From the NCBI GenBank assembly GCA_013399895.1, contig VXBA01004193.1, positions 251,045-315,044 of the forward strand: a stretch of DNA of 64,000 nt. Direction: 5' to 3'. The translations under genes and the position numbers were made by a program. Shown here in pieces: positions 48,001 to 60,472 of this stretch (its first letter is position 1; the number at the start of each line of letters is the position of its first letter). The notes beneath the pieces are model-generated. The model was not told the DNA's origin. It searched no databases and saw only the letters and a program-made list of their open reading frames with translations. Source of the DNA: Serilophus lunatus (taxonomy: Eukaryota > Chordata > Aves > Passeriformes > Eurylaimidae).

Positions 48001-48628
48001 AGGACAGAGTGGGCTTTTCTGAACCAAGGGCTTTCCAGGATGTGTGTTAGGGGCTGGTGTTGTGCCTTCAGCTCCAGCAGAACCGGTGCCACCCACTGCT
48101 GGCCATGTGCTGAGGAACAGCTGAAGCCACTACAGGCATTGGTGACACCACAAGAATTCACATCACTGTCCTGGAGTTGAGAAGCACAGCCCACGGTCAG
48201 GTGGGAGGGCTGAGGAGGATCTCCCCCTCTGAAAAGACCCAGTGTCCAGGCTTTCACCTTGTGGCCTCTTGGAGCAGCCCAGTGCTGAGGATGCAGCATC
48301 CCAAGGGCAGAACCACCCCAACCAGGGCTGAGCTGCCCTGCTCCTCCAGGCTCGCTCAGGATGGAAACACTCAGTGGTGGGGAAGTGTTTTCCACCAGAT
48401 CAGGCTGGCAGGGATCTCCACCAGCCCTCCACGTGCAAGCCAAGCCCAGTGAGCAGTGCCAGGGCTGCAGCTCAGGTAGGGCATGCTGCCAGTCCCACCA
48501 CAGTGCCAGCCCAGCCAGGGACTGCTCCACAAGGATTCCTAACCCAGGGAAAACCCCTGGCAGCAGCCCCCAGGTGAGCTCACCCAGCTCCAGGACAGCC
48601 CTTGGCCTTGGCAGGACGGGGCTCACTC
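48001..48628. other. Non-coding stretch, nothing recognised
   Basis: GC-rich, T-poor on the plus strand. A 249-codon minus-strand ORF (47997-48746) crosses it and continues into the 46-bp tandem repeat. Its sequence shows no domain I recognise and includes the repeat, so I reject it as a gene. Confidence 0.45.
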
Positions 48629-48808
48629 CCTGGCACAGCACCACACTGCCCCACTCATCCATCCCCAAATCATCCCTGGCACAGCACCACACTGCCCCAC
48701 TCACTGATCCCCAAATCATCCCTGGCACAGCACCACACTGCCCCACTCACTGATCCCCAAATCATCCCTGGCACAGCACCACACTGCCCCACTCATCCCC
48801 AAATCCTC
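48629..48808 (+). repeat. 46-bp tandem repeat, 3.9 copies
   Basis: Copies start at 48629, 48675, 48721 and 48767. Each begins CCTGGCACAGCACCACACTG and ends CCCCAAATCATC. The second and third are identical. The first differs by a few bases in the middle, and the fourth lacks four bases and has one change near its end. Near-identity implies recent duplication. Confidence 0.96.
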
Positions 48809-49192
48809 CCACCCCAGCAGCTCCCAGTGGGGACATACTTTAGGAAGAGGACTCTGCAGGCCTTGGCAAAACCAAGGGTTTTTTTTACTCAAAAGCAGCA
48901 GAACCTTGTCTTTCCCTAAGTTCTGCAAGCACAGGAAGGGGTGTTTGGAGGGTGGCTGGCTGGGGCTGTTTCACCCCCTGGAACATGGCAGAGCACTAAA
49001 TCTTGCATCATGCTCTGAAGAGTGTCAGGTTTGGGCTCCATTCTGGGCTCAGATTAGACTCTTGAAGCAATGAACCTTCCATCTCAGAGCCCATCACCAA
49101 CTCACTTTTCCCTCACTTTACCCCTGATTGGGTTATCAAACTCACCTCCAACACCCTCAGCTTCAAGGGGCTCAGAGGACCTACAGGCTTCC
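48809..49192. other. Non-coding stretch, nothing recognised
   Basis: No exon or repeat family is seen other than a run of seven T near 48880. Confidence 0.45.
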
Positions 49193-49402
49193 CCTGTCCC
49201 AAGGGCAGGTTTTGGGTGGATATTGGGAAAATTCCTCTCCCAAGAGGGTGCTGTGATCATCGTCCCTGCAGGGATTTAAAAGGTGTGTGGATGTGGCACC
49301 TGGGGACACAGATGAGTGGTGGCCCTGCAGTCCCCAGTCAATGGTTGGACCTGCTGATCTCAGAGGGCTTTTCCAACCTAAATGCTTCTCTGCTTCTAAA
49401 TT
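49193..49402 (+). mobile_element. CR1 LINE 3' fragment
   Basis: A plus-orientation CR1 tail: GGGTGGATATTGGGAAAATT, CCTGCAGGGATTTAAAAGG, GTGTGGATGTGGCACCTGGG, GGTTGGACCTGCTGATCTC and GGCTTTTCCAACCTAAATGC. About 210 bases, the longest copy here, from a different subfamily from the 2.2 and 22.9 kb copies. Confidence 0.92.
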
Positions 49403-49544
49403 ACCATATGCAGATTTAAAGGCATTTATAAAATCCAAGTAAAACAGCCCATGAATATTGAAAAAAATACTTAAGTGTGAAGTTAAACGACAATTTTCCA
49501 AACACACCGAGGAATTCTGACCAGCCCCAACCAGCCCCATGAAA

Positions 49545-49745
49545 CACCCTATCCATCATCAACTTTTTAATTACCAATTGATCAACATGTAGACAGTGTA
49601 ATAGCTTTCAGCTTTTAATTACTGAACTATCAAAATTCCAACCAAAAAAAGGAACCTCCAGAGATGAAACTGTAATGCTTGATTATTCACTGCTACATAA
49701 TGAATGATTTGTTTTTAAACAAGATGTCAAGTTCCTCATGTAATC
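49545..49745. promoter_or_regulatory. AT-rich island with repeated TTTTAATTAC motifs
   Basis: TTTTTAATTACCAATTGATC near 49564 and CTTTTAATTACTG near 49611 repeat a TTTTAATTAC core about 50 bases apart, followed by ATGATTTGTTTTTAAAC (forkhead-like) near 49705. Repeat-free. Candidate conserved element. Confidence 0.3.
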
Positions 49746-52700
49746 CATCTGGATGTGTGACTCTGCAAAGCTCTCACTGCCCATACTAAGCTCTCAGGTC
49801 TCCCCCCTTCTCTCCTGACCCCACGAGTGAAGAGTTTTTGGGGGGATTTTCCCCCCTTCAGGCAAAACAGTCCTGGATGAAGGGGCTGACAGGCAAACAA
49901 GCTGCCAAACCACGCTGCCAGCTTTTGCCTGGGAGGGAACAGATACTCCTTCCAACTTGCCTGTGCTCCCAAGGAACCAGCTCCAAAGCAACCTTCTGGA
50001 GGTGGGAATACCTGCACAGAGGGGTGGGCACCTTGCTCCACCACATCCAGGGCACCCAAAGGCTCTGATGCTGCAAAATCTGGGATGCAGCTCCCAGGTT
50101 TTCTTGCCAGAGCCCAAACCCAGCAAGTGCTGGGAGGATGGAAGGGCTGGCATTACACACAGGAGCACATGGGGATGGGGAGAGGCTTTTTGTCGCATCC
50201 ACACAACTCAGGGCTCTGCTCCTGGGGTGTGTTTTTATCCCAATAAGCACTGCCCACCTCAGAACTCCACATCACGCCCCCAAAATTTCCATTTCCACGG
50301 GCAAACACACAAGATCCAGGGGTTTTCAGCAACACAGCAAGGTGTCTCAAGGTCACAGAGCCCTCCCCCTCTCAGAGGGTTCTGCCAAATCCAGGCTTTT
50401 TGCCTTGAAGGAGACACTTCCCAGAAACACTCCTTGGCAAATTCAGGGATCTGAGCAGGGATGCAAAACATCCTGGAGTGAGAGTGTTAAACAAGGGTGT
50501 TTTAAGCAGAGCCTGTTGGTCAATTAAAAGCAAAACTACCAGCAAGGAACACATTTGTTCCTTGAGCCCAGTGGCAGCACTGCACACCCCCCAGCCCCTG
50601 GGGCACAGCCCTACAGATGTTCCCTGTGCACACCATCCCCAAACAGTTCTTCCACACAACAGCATCTGCTCCCATAAAAAAAACCCAGGGAACAAGAGCC
50701 TTTCATTTTGCCTTCATCACAGCCTCAGAATTCCAGCTGTTGGCAGCCAAACCCGACAGGACTTGCCCCATAAAACCTCCCAGCCCAGCCACATTTAGGC
50801 TCCCATTTCCACAGGGAAACCACAAGCTCCTTCCTCCCACTTCCCTCACATGCTGAGCTTGTACAGATCCCACATCAGAAATTCAGTAATCAGTCCAGGA
50901 GCTGTAAGCACTTATGACAACAATATCTATCAACACTTACCATATTTACAACTAAATCGTGTAAATACCAGGCAGCTCTCCTCTGCATGCTGATCATCCC
51001 CTCAAATGAAAGCTGCAAAAAGGAAAAAAAACACTCCAAGAGGAGACCAGACAGATAAAAACCACTTTGGGTGGGAGATCTCTGACAGCAGAGCAAGGGG
51101 AGCACCCACAGCAGCTTCCTTCTGCTTGGCTCTGTGTGCTTTCTAAATATCTGTGTATTAGGAGTCCATTCCCTAAATATTTTATATAAAGGGTGCTTGT
51201 ATTCCCCAGAAAAACAGACACAAGCTGCTCCAACACCAGAGCTCTTCCCTCTCCATCTGCCTTTGAACTCCTTATAAATCCCAGGAACCAATTTAAAATT
51301 AAAAGATCCCAATTTCAGAAGGGTTTTTCTCCCCTCCTCGAGATGGACCATTTTTATTGGACTCATTAAACCAACAAAAATGACTCTTCAGCTGGTTCAC
51401 TCAAATGCAGCTCCTACAGCAGTTCAGGCAAATGCCTTCCCAGACCTCTATAAAGGAAAGTGATTCCACAAGTAATTGGATTTTTTGGCACAACAAAAAT
51501 ACCAAGTTACTAAAACTCTCCCATGGCTTTGGATTGTGCCTTTAATGGACACCAGAGCCCTCGACCACTACAAAGACATTTGATGTAAAGCAACAAGGAG
51601 CTGCATTTCCAAAGCTTTCCCAGAGGATCCAGGAACAGTTTTTTCAGTGGCAGGTCTGTCCTTCAGGCAGTGAAATCCAGGAGGAGGGAAGGATCCCACT
51701 CTGCTGTCCCCCAGCATCCTCCCTGTCCATGTGCACCCACCAGCATCCCTGTGCATCCCAGTGCCACATTCCTGAGAACACCCACTGGAGTGGCTGCTCT
51801 GCTGGGCTCTCCCCTGGAAGAGGCTGAAAATAGCTTGCTATTTATATATATATTTTATACTGTATATATTTTTTATAATATTTTTATATATATTTTATAC
51901 AGCTTACTATTACTGCAGGATCCTTTCATCCCCTCCTTAGCTCCACACAGAACTTCTCACCCCCTGCAGGCCCCCATCTCCCACAGAGAATTACTTTTGT
52001 TCCCTTACCCTGCCTTGCCCATAACCCCAAAGAAGTCAGACTTTGGGGGGTGCAGTGCATGGAGGGGAGGAGAGGAGGGAACAGGTTCCCACAAGATACT
52101 TGTTCTTGCAGGAACTGCAAGAATCACTCTGCAAGGCAGCACTGAAATCACACTGAGCAGGACTCCTGCTAAAGACAACCTCCCCAAAGAGGAATGAGAT
52201 TGATAGACCCACCCAACCTCACCCAACGCAGACAGAATACCCCAAACCACTCAGCTGAACCTGACATTTCACAGCTGCATTTCACACACATCATGCTGTG
52301 TTAACATACTTGAAAATTCTGGACCCCATTTACCGAGCAGAGCCTGGGGGACAGAGCCATCCTCCAACAGTGCACCTGAAATTCTCCCAGAGTGATTTAA
52401 GAGCTACATCCCTGGGTTTGCTATAAGCCCTGTGTTTACAAGGCTCCTCAGATTCCTACAGAGCAGCAAGTGATTTGCCTCCAAGTATTTCCTTTATTTC
52501 CCATCTCTGAGTTTCCCCCCCTTTCCCTGGCGATGTCCAAAGGGAACAGTGTTAATCTCCTGTCTATCCTGCTTTAATCTTCACTCTTACTGAGGAGAGG
52601 CATGGCTCTGCTCCTCATGCTGAGCCAGCAGTACCTGGCAGTGGTGGATTCAGGGAGTTGATTAAACAGGTACGTCCTGCTAAAGGTTCTGTGGAACAAC

Positions 52701-55700
52701 TGAGAGTGTAAGGCTCTAAAATCCAAGGAGGAGCTGCTTGTGTGGGCAGAGCTCAGGACCCTCACTGTGGGAGTTGCTTTGGGTGGTTCTGCCTACTCAG
52801 GGATGAGCAACATCTCCTTCAGAGCCACCCACAGACCAGGAGCTGAGGAAAACCAGCCCCTAACAGGGACAAAGAGCCACTGTGAGTCGTGACCCTGCAG
52901 ACACAGACTCTTAATGACACAAATCTCCATTCCAAGCAGTCCATAAAGCCATGTTAAACAAAGGTCAGAAGTGGAAAGTGTCGAAGGAGCAATAACACTC
53001 AATTTTTATGCACCAAGAAGAATCTTCCCTGCATCCACGCCCCAGCAGTGACTAGAGAGAAGCAGAAGCAGTTCACAGGGTCCTGCCTCACCCCCAAAGG
53101 ATCTACCCAGGACAGGGGTGGCCACCCTGCTCCAGGCAGGGACCTGCACTGTCCCTCACCCTGCAGGACCCCAGTTCTCCTTCCTCTGGACCCTGCACAG
53201 CATGGCCACAAACGAGGGTGGCAAAGATCTGGAGACCCAGAGCTGCTGTCAGGCTGATGCCATGACAGCACCTCCCATGGCAAGCAGGGGCTTCACTTGG
53301 CTGCTTCCTGCTGCACCCACCCTGGGAAAGCTGGCTCACCCCAAGGAGCCCCAGCAAACCACCCTGACAGAGCTGACACCCGGTGATGAGGAGCATCCAC
53401 AGCTCTGATGGTTGTCACCCAGCCTCCCCCAACACCAGGCAGGCCAGGCAGGCTGTCACCAGGAAAGGGTAATGGGAGATGGCAAGGCTCAGGACCTCAG
53501 CAGCATCATCCAGCAGCACCCCCTGAATAAGGCAGGGAGAGACCTTGGCATGGAGCCTTTCACAGAGCTGCTGCCCCCCAAACCAGGGCAGTGTGGGTTC
53601 TGCTCCAAAGAGCCCATGAGGCATGGCAGGGCCTGTCCTCAAGGCAGCTGGAAACAGCATTTAATGCCATACAGACTGGGAAAAGCAGGAGGAGCAATCC
53701 TTGGGGGCTGCCCTGCTTCTGCTGAGCTTCTAAGACCACGGCCTGTGTCTGTGTCAGCTGATGTGAACGAAGGCACCAAAGGGACAACGGGGCACAAACA
53801 GTTCAAGCTGTATTTTCACTTGAAGTGATGCTGTACCACCACCCCAGCAGCACCTTTTGGAACAGTGACCCCCTCTGATCTGCTGTGTCCAGCCAGAAGA
53901 GCAGAGTCCCCCTCTGCTCTAGGAAAGCAGAGAAAACACTCCTGGCTTTGGAGAAAGGCACTGTGCTTTCCCAAGGTCAGGAACGTATCAGTGCCACGGA
54001 GAACATCCCAGAGCAGCATCACTGTGCTGGACACACCAAGTGAGAGCTCTCTCTGCAGAATTAGGGATGGATGTGCTGCTGCTCAGCCCCAAAATCAGGG
54101 CCATGGGGGCACTGAGGTGCCTTTATTTCTGTGTGTCAAGCCCAGAGGCTACACAGAGTTTCCTTCCCAGCCCAATTCTCAGAGAGCCTCCTCTGCTGCA
54201 ACCCCAGCTGCAAAGCTGAACATGACTCTGCCAGGGAAGCTGCCAGGCAGCCTCATTTACAAACAGGGAAGTGGCAACAAGCAGCTCCTCGTGCTTGATC
54301 CGACTGCTCTGATCTCCCTTCTGAGGCTGCAGACTCAGACTCATCTTCCCATTGCTCTGCAGGGGGAGCAGGGCAGGGAGGCAATGTCACTCTGCTTCCT
54401 ATTTCTGTCCTCCTGTCACACTTTGGAGAAGGGATAAGACACCACCAGGTGAGGGGAAGGAAGAGAGGAGGGTCTGGGATGCACCCATGAGATGTCACAG
54501 GACCCCATCAGGACACCACCCACAGCAGGAGCACTCTTAGATCTCCCCCACTGCAGGTTGCCAAGCCCCAATATGGTCCCATGAAAAGTTCTGATCTATA
54601 AACAGCTTTCCTGCTCCAACACACCTGTTTCTCTATCAAACATTGAGGTATCTCAGGTCCAGGAACCATCAGGTTTGGGATTAGCACTAAGTGCACCTCT
54701 GTGAAGGGAAGACCCCTCCAAACAGAAGTCCAACCCAGAGCCACCAACTCAAGAGCCCTGCTGACAGCTTGGGAAACGCAGTGACATTTCCATTCTGGAA
54801 GCAGACCTTGGAGGAGATCATAAATCAGACCCAGGCACTCACTAACTGCTAATAAAAGGACACCACGAGATCAGAGAGGTAACATGAACTCCGGGTTTTA
54901 TTTACCCAACCCTCTTCAAGTCTGAACACAACTTTAGGAAGCAACACTGGCCCCATGGGCAGCCTTGGCTCTGATGGTTCACTGGCAGTTCTGCAGGTAC
55001 AGACCACAGACCACTGCCCCCCAGTGCCCCCCAGTGCTCCCACTGCTCTGCCAAGGGCTCCAGAAAATGGGACACAAAGCACTGCAGCCCCACCATCCTG
55101 CTCAAGCCAGGAATGTAACTGCTCAGAGCAACCTTCACAGCTTCCACCCTGGCAGAGGAATGTTTCCAACACATCTATTTCCCACTGCCAAACACACACC
55201 TGGGCTTTAAAAAATGTTGGCCCTGGGAGAGCATTCTAAGAGACTATTCCCCCTCCAAAGTTAAGCCCTGGCTGGAACTGCCACTAAGAGGGGAGGGGAC
55301 ACCCAGGCTGTGCCCTTTAGGCAGGACCCACAAACACGGGCAGGACCCACAAATATGGGCAGTGCAACTTCAGAAGGAAAAACCACAGCAAACCAACCAC
55401 GGACCTGCCAGAATGCAGCACCTGGGAGTGAAACCCTCGGCAAACTGACAGCACTGAGAGGCTGACAGCGCTTCCATGGACAAAAAAATACCCAAAAAAA
55501 GCAAAACTAAAGACATTTTCCAGCTAAGCTACAGCCCACTAAAGTTTTACATTTCTGAGCAAAGAGATGTGCCTAAGTACTGCTTTGATCCTCCAGACTG
55601 GAACTTAGCGGGGTATCAAGGCGTCTGCTGATTCACCTTGAGAATTTGGTAAGGTCAGAGTGTTCTTAATGCTCAGGTTTTTAAAGCACAGAAAAACAGA

Positions 55701-57049
55701 GTCAATTAAAACCAAACCGCAGAGTTAAAAATATCCATCCCAGCCCTACGGATGGACGCTGCTGGTCTAAAATAACCAGGGCAGCCAATGTCCCTGGTAC
55801 AACCCAGGGAAGGGTTTGAAACACCAGCAGCCACTGACCGCACACCAGGGCTGATGGTGTGGTGCAAGCTCAGCACCAACTCCAAGAACCACCGCTGCTC
55901 CTCGGGGATTTGCAGTGGGTGGAACAAAGTGACCTGAAAATCAGGTTTTCAGAGCCCCCCCTCCAGCACCACGCAGTGTTTGGTGGGGCTCTTCAGCACC
56001 CAATCCAACGCCATGCAAAGATAGAAGGTGAGAGGCTGATGCGCAACAGAGCAGGAAAACCCGCAGGTTCAACAGGTAACGAGGGCACCGGGAAGGAGAA
56101 AACCTGTTGGTATGGCAAAAAAAAGCTGAGAGAAAGCAGGCAAGGAGGTGGTCACACATGGCAGGGCCATCAGAGGAGCTGCCTGCACCCACAGTATTGC
56201 AGAGCTGGGGCTCTTGCTGCACTTACAAATTAAAAACTTGAGTCTCTAAATCCGGCTCGTGGCTGAACCGCGAACGCCGGCGGGTCTCAGCCCAGGCCAA
56301 CCCACCACGCCGACAGCTCCCCGTGCTCCCATCACCACAGTCCACACTGAAGCCTCGTGGTATTTATTCCCCTTCAGACTTGCCTGCCCCACACCCAGGG
56401 GGCTGCCCCAAAGCGCCCCAGCCCACGCCGGGCAACCTTCAAAGCCTTTGTGGCGGAGATCCCCGGGAACCACAGCAGCAGCTGCTCGCTGCAGCGTGCA
56501 ATTCCAACCCAGGAAAACGGCTGATGGATGGAATTTAAACAAGTACATACCACTCCTAATTACAGCATTCCACCCAGGGTCTCTCCTTCGTGGCAAGTTT
56601 CCACACAGAGCGCCTTTATTTAGCGCCGGTGGGTTCGCACCACACGACGCTCCCCTGAGGAACACGTAGCATCCAATTCCTCAGCGGAGACACCGCCTGC
56701 GTGTCCAGCTCTGCTTGTGCTCTTAAACCACCACGTAAGAACTCGCTCCCTGGCCCAGCTCCAGCTGCAGCCTTGCACTCACACTCCGCTCCCAGCCTCT
56801 GGAACCTGCTCCGATCCCGAGCAACAGAAGGGAGCCAGAACATCTGGATACAGGAGGGAGCCCCTGCGTTCCTGACAGAAGTACCACCAGGTGCTACCAA
56901 AACCCAGAAGAGGCACAAGTTGTCAAAGCCACTTTACAAAGTACAATAATCCCTAGGAAAACAGGCATTAAGCAGAAACATCCAGAAAACTCTGCCTTAC
57001 GCGCCAGGAGCAGGAAGGTGGGTTTGCTTTTTGTGAGCAGCTGCGTTCT
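49746..57049. other. Non-coding interval without recognisable genes
   Basis: More than 7 kb of mostly C- and A-rich sequence. CpG content begins to rise from about 55.6 kb. It includes the AT-rich duplication at 51832-51913 and an imperfect 21-bp duplication near 55320-55361 (GGCAGGACCCACAAA twice). No transposon, exon or RNA gene is supported; ORFs up to 190 codons are unrecognised. Confidence 0.45.
51832..51913 (+). repeat. AT-rich local duplication
   Basis: AGCTTGCTATT (51832-51842) recurs as AGCTTACTATT (51901-51911). Between them, TATATATATTTTATAC (ending 51860) recurs ending at 51900. The whole 80-base block is nearly pure A and T. Confidence 0.75.
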
Positions 57050-57743
57050 GAGGGGTGCCTGGACGGTCCATTCAAACACGGGGCGTATCCCGGCTGGAGC
57101 AGAGTTTATTCTGGGTGGCCTCAGGCAGAGGCAGGGTTAACGAGCTGACCCATTTTCCGTGCAGTAACGGGGCAGAGAGCACGCCCGATGGCACAGCCAC
57201 GGCCCCACCGAACGGCCCCGGTCCTGGCAGGGCCGGGGGAAGGCTCGCCAAGCACCCCGGCGACAGAGCCAGAGCTGTTTGCTTACAAAGCCTCCTTTAT
57301 TTACACACCAGGAAAGACAGCGCAAGGCAAACAAAGGCGACGGCAGCGCAGCATCAGCAGAGCGGCCGCTGATACGGCCCGGGGGTCCCAGGGGAGCAGG
57401 ACTCTTCTCCAGCCTCTCGTCACCGTCCCCGTGCTGCCCGTGCCAAGGGGATCCCGGCTGTGCCTCTCCCGGTGGCATCCATCCCAGCAGCATCCATCCC
57501 AGCAGCATCCATCCCAGCAGCATCCATCCCAGCAGCATCCATGCCGGTGCTGTCCATCCCGACCCAGGTGCCGACAGCCAGAGCAGAACACACACAGCGC
57601 AGAGGGATCTCCTCGCCTCCCCATCCTCGGGAGCTTCCTTGGCAGTGGTTTGAAACCAGATTGTCGTGCTTATAAACCTGGGCTCAACTGCCTACACGCA
57701 AGACAAATGAGCCCAAGCTGCAACCCAGATGGATCGCTTTATT
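56363..57743 (-). other. Cluster of five minus-strand AATAAA hexamers
   Basis: TTTATT on the plus strand (AATAAA on the minus strand, the main polyadenylation hexamer) occurs at 56363-56368, 56615-56620, 57105-57110, 57296-57301 and 57738-57743. I find no plus-strand AATAAA in the same 1.4 kb. In such GC-rich DNA fewer than one would be expected. The signals could end leftward transcripts from the CpG island early. I see no matching coding sequence, so a true 3' UTR is not supported. Confidence 0.35.
57477..57551 (+). repeat. 15-bp tandem repeat inside the CpG island
   Basis: Four perfect copies of CATCCATCCCAGCAG (57477-57536) and one degenerate copy (57537-57551). The period is a multiple of three, so it stays open in several frames. 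Confidence 0.95.
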
Positions 57744-59835
57744 CCCCAGCCCCTTCCCGCCGGTGTTTGCGTCGCATGCAGAACACAACGCGTGTCGCTG
57801 AAGGCCAGGACGGGCGGCCTCGCCTCCCCTGCATACAAAGGCTCCCTGGAAACTCGCTCTGTGTTCAGAGGAGCCCGGCGTGGCGCAGCTCGCTGCCTTC
57901 CCGGGGGGCTCCTGCTCTGGTGGCAGCGCACACAGAGGCTGCAGCCACGGCCACCTTCCTCCGGCTCCTCGCCAGCCTCCGAACGCCTCCCGCCGCTGCA
58001 GCCGGACACTTGTCCCTCCCTGCGGTGACACCGCTCCGCACACACAGCGCCTTCCAGCGCGGCTCAGCCCTCGCCCGCTGCACGGGGGCGGCGCGGACAT
58101 CAATTAACGGGAAAGCATCAAGAGCAGAGAGGAGCCACCGAGCCGCACCGACCCATCCAAACGCACCAGGCTCATCCCGAGTTAGTGGCTCGGCTCAAAC
58201 CAAGTCCCAGAGGCGCCCGTCGCTGTTGCCGTCGCCCCCGTGAAGGGAGGCGGCAGAGCCCCTCGGCCTCGCTCCGCATCACGGGGCGACACCACGGCGG
58301 TGACACGGCGCTCGCATCGCTGTGCCTCGCTCGGGTGGCAGCTGCACGGGAGAGACACAACGACAGCGCTCCGTGATCGGCGCCGACGCTGCTGCCTCCA
58401 CGCTAATTCTCCCTCCCCAGAATACCGAAGCTAACAAATAGACGGCTTGGAAAAGGGGAGGGGGGGAAAAGGAGTCTTCGACTGTAAGGAAATTTTGCCT
58501 AAAAGCAGGAGATCTGGGGGTTTATCCCGTGATTAGCAGCACGGCACAACAAGCACGAAATAGCCATTTTCCACTCCCAGCATCACAACCTCGGCTCACG
58601 CTGCGTGGAGCTCCTCACCCCGATGTGCGGGGTCAGGCAGAGCCGCGGCGATGCCGCATCCAGCCCTGCTTTTGTTTCCCTTCGGTGGCTCTGCGATCCC
58701 ACATCGCGGCATTCCACACCTCAGCTGAGCCTGGCGGGGGGATCCCTCCAGCCTCCAGTTCAAAACTGCTCTTCAACAGAGGATTCCAGGAGAGTTTTTA
58801 AGAGCAAGGCAGCAAAAACAAAAGGATGGAGGCGGCCGTCCTGCAGGAGGGCTCTCATTTCCAATCCAGGCGTTTCTTGGTGCCGGGGTCTCCAGGTCAC
58901 ACAGGGCGGGAAGATCCAGCCGGCAGCGAGCAACACCAGCCGCGATCCCACGAACAGCACCTTCAAACACAACTGCAGAGAAGCTACAACACCCCGACCG
59001 CTGGAGCACCTGATGGCGGGCGCGGACGGGCAGCACCGGAGCGTTTCCCCGAACCCCCGGAGCAGCGGCTCCTTTCCATCGCTCCCGGCTCCCCTCCATG
59101 GGCGCCCCGGGATTCGGAGAGCGGAGCTCGGGGCACAGCCGCTGGCAAACGGAGCCCTTGTCGGAGGGAGAACACGCTGAAAACCACACCGGCTTTCTCC
59201 CCCACCCCCGACCACAATCCCACCAAAAAGGCCGCCGGGGAAGCGCGGGGAAGGCATGGACATGTACAGGGGCTGTGAATAAAGCTCTTTGTTCGCCAGG
59301 TTGCCGGGGCCCTTCGTCCCCCCTTTCGTACGAGCGGGATTCAACAGATCGCTCAATGGCCTCTTGTTCTTCCCAAACATCCCGGGCAGAGCACCCGCTC
59401 CTCCGGCCACGCCGCCCCACATCCCGAGCCGGTGTTAACGGGGAACGGCGGAACCGGAGCCACCGGATACGAGCGCGGGTCCTGCGGCGGCGCAGGGGGG
59501 GCTCGTCCGAGGGAACCCCGCCGGCCCCGCTCGGGGAGCCTCGTTAGCCTCCTCTAATTAGCGCCCGCTCCAGCCGCAGCGCCCGAGCCGGGGGATCGCC
59601 CCCGAGTGCGCCCAGGGCGGGAGGGGGTTACGGGAGGGGGGGGGACACAAAGCGGCTGCGGCGGAGCCCCCGTGGCTACCGGGGGAGGGAGGGGAAGAAG
59701 GAAAGAGGAGAAAGGGAGGGGAGGGAAAAGGAGAGGGAAGCGCCGCGCAAGTTCCACTCGGATTCCAACAGGTTCCCCGCTCCCGCGGGGGTGCAGCATC
59801 CCTCCGCCGCCGCAAACAGCGGGGGGAGGGGAGCG

Positions 59836-60472
59836 NNNNNNNNNNNNNNNNNNNNNNNNNNNNNNNNNNNNNNNNNNNNNNNNNNNNNNNNNNNNNNNNN
59901 NNNNNNNNNNNNNNNNNNNNNNNNNNNNNNNNNNNNNNNNNNNNNNNNNNNNNNNNNNNNNNNNNNNNNNNNNNNNNNNNNNNNNNNNNNNNNNNNNNNN
60001 NNNNNNNNNNNNNNNNNNNNNNNNNNNNNNNNNNNNNNNNNNNNNNNNNNNNNNNNNNNNNNNNNNNNNNNNNNNNNNNNNNNNNNNNNNNNNNNNNNNN
60101 NNNNNNNNNNNNNNNNNNNNNNNNNNNNNNNNNNNNNNNNNNNNNNNNNNNNNNNNNNNNNNNNNNNNNNNNNNNNNNNNNNNNNNNNNNNNNNNNNNNN
60201 NNNNNNNNNNNNNNNNNNNNNNNNNNNNNNNNNNNNNNNNNNNNNNNNNNNNNNNNNNNNNNNNNNNNNNNNNNNNNNNNNNNNNNNNNNNNNNNNNNNN
60301 NNNNNNNNNNNNNNNNNNNNNNNNNNNNNNNNNNNNNNNNNNNNNNNNNNNNNNNNNNNNNNNNNNNNNNNNNNNNNNNNNNNNNNNNNNNNNNNNNNNN
60401 NNNNNNNNNNNNNNNNNNNNNNNNNNNNNNNNNNNNNNNNNNNNNNNNNNNNNNNNNNNNNNNNNNNNNNNN
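59836..60472. other. Assembly gap (637 N)
   Basis: Run of undetermined bases in the centre of the CpG island. Flanks are extremely G-rich on the plus strand (left, AGGGGAGGGAAAAGGAG near 59716) and C-rich (right, near 60473-60620), which often blocks sequencing. The gap may hide a transcription start or first exon. Predicted proteins spanning it are meaningless. Confidence 0.99.

Noticed and set aside
47997..48746. 249-codon minus-strand ORF
   Set aside because: Its N-terminal part by position is the 46-bp tandem repeat, and the rest is unrecognised. No exon signals.
57188..58243. 351-codon plus-strand ORF in the CpG island
   Set aside because: GC-rich island DNA has few stops. The ORF includes a 15-bp tandem repeat and has arginine/proline/alanine-rich content with no recognised domain. 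A real first exon here cannot be excluded.
59278..59283. Plus-strand AATAAA with flanks resembling an LTR polyadenylation region
   Set aside because: No terminal TG...CA boundaries, target-site duplication or retroviral coding remnants are visible nearby. One hexamer is not enough to call an LTR.
58760..59422. Two overlapping minus-strand ORFs of 215 and 220 codons in the CpG island
   Set aside because: Both frames are open over the same DNA and neither resembles a known protein. Considered as a leftward first exon but no good donor follows.
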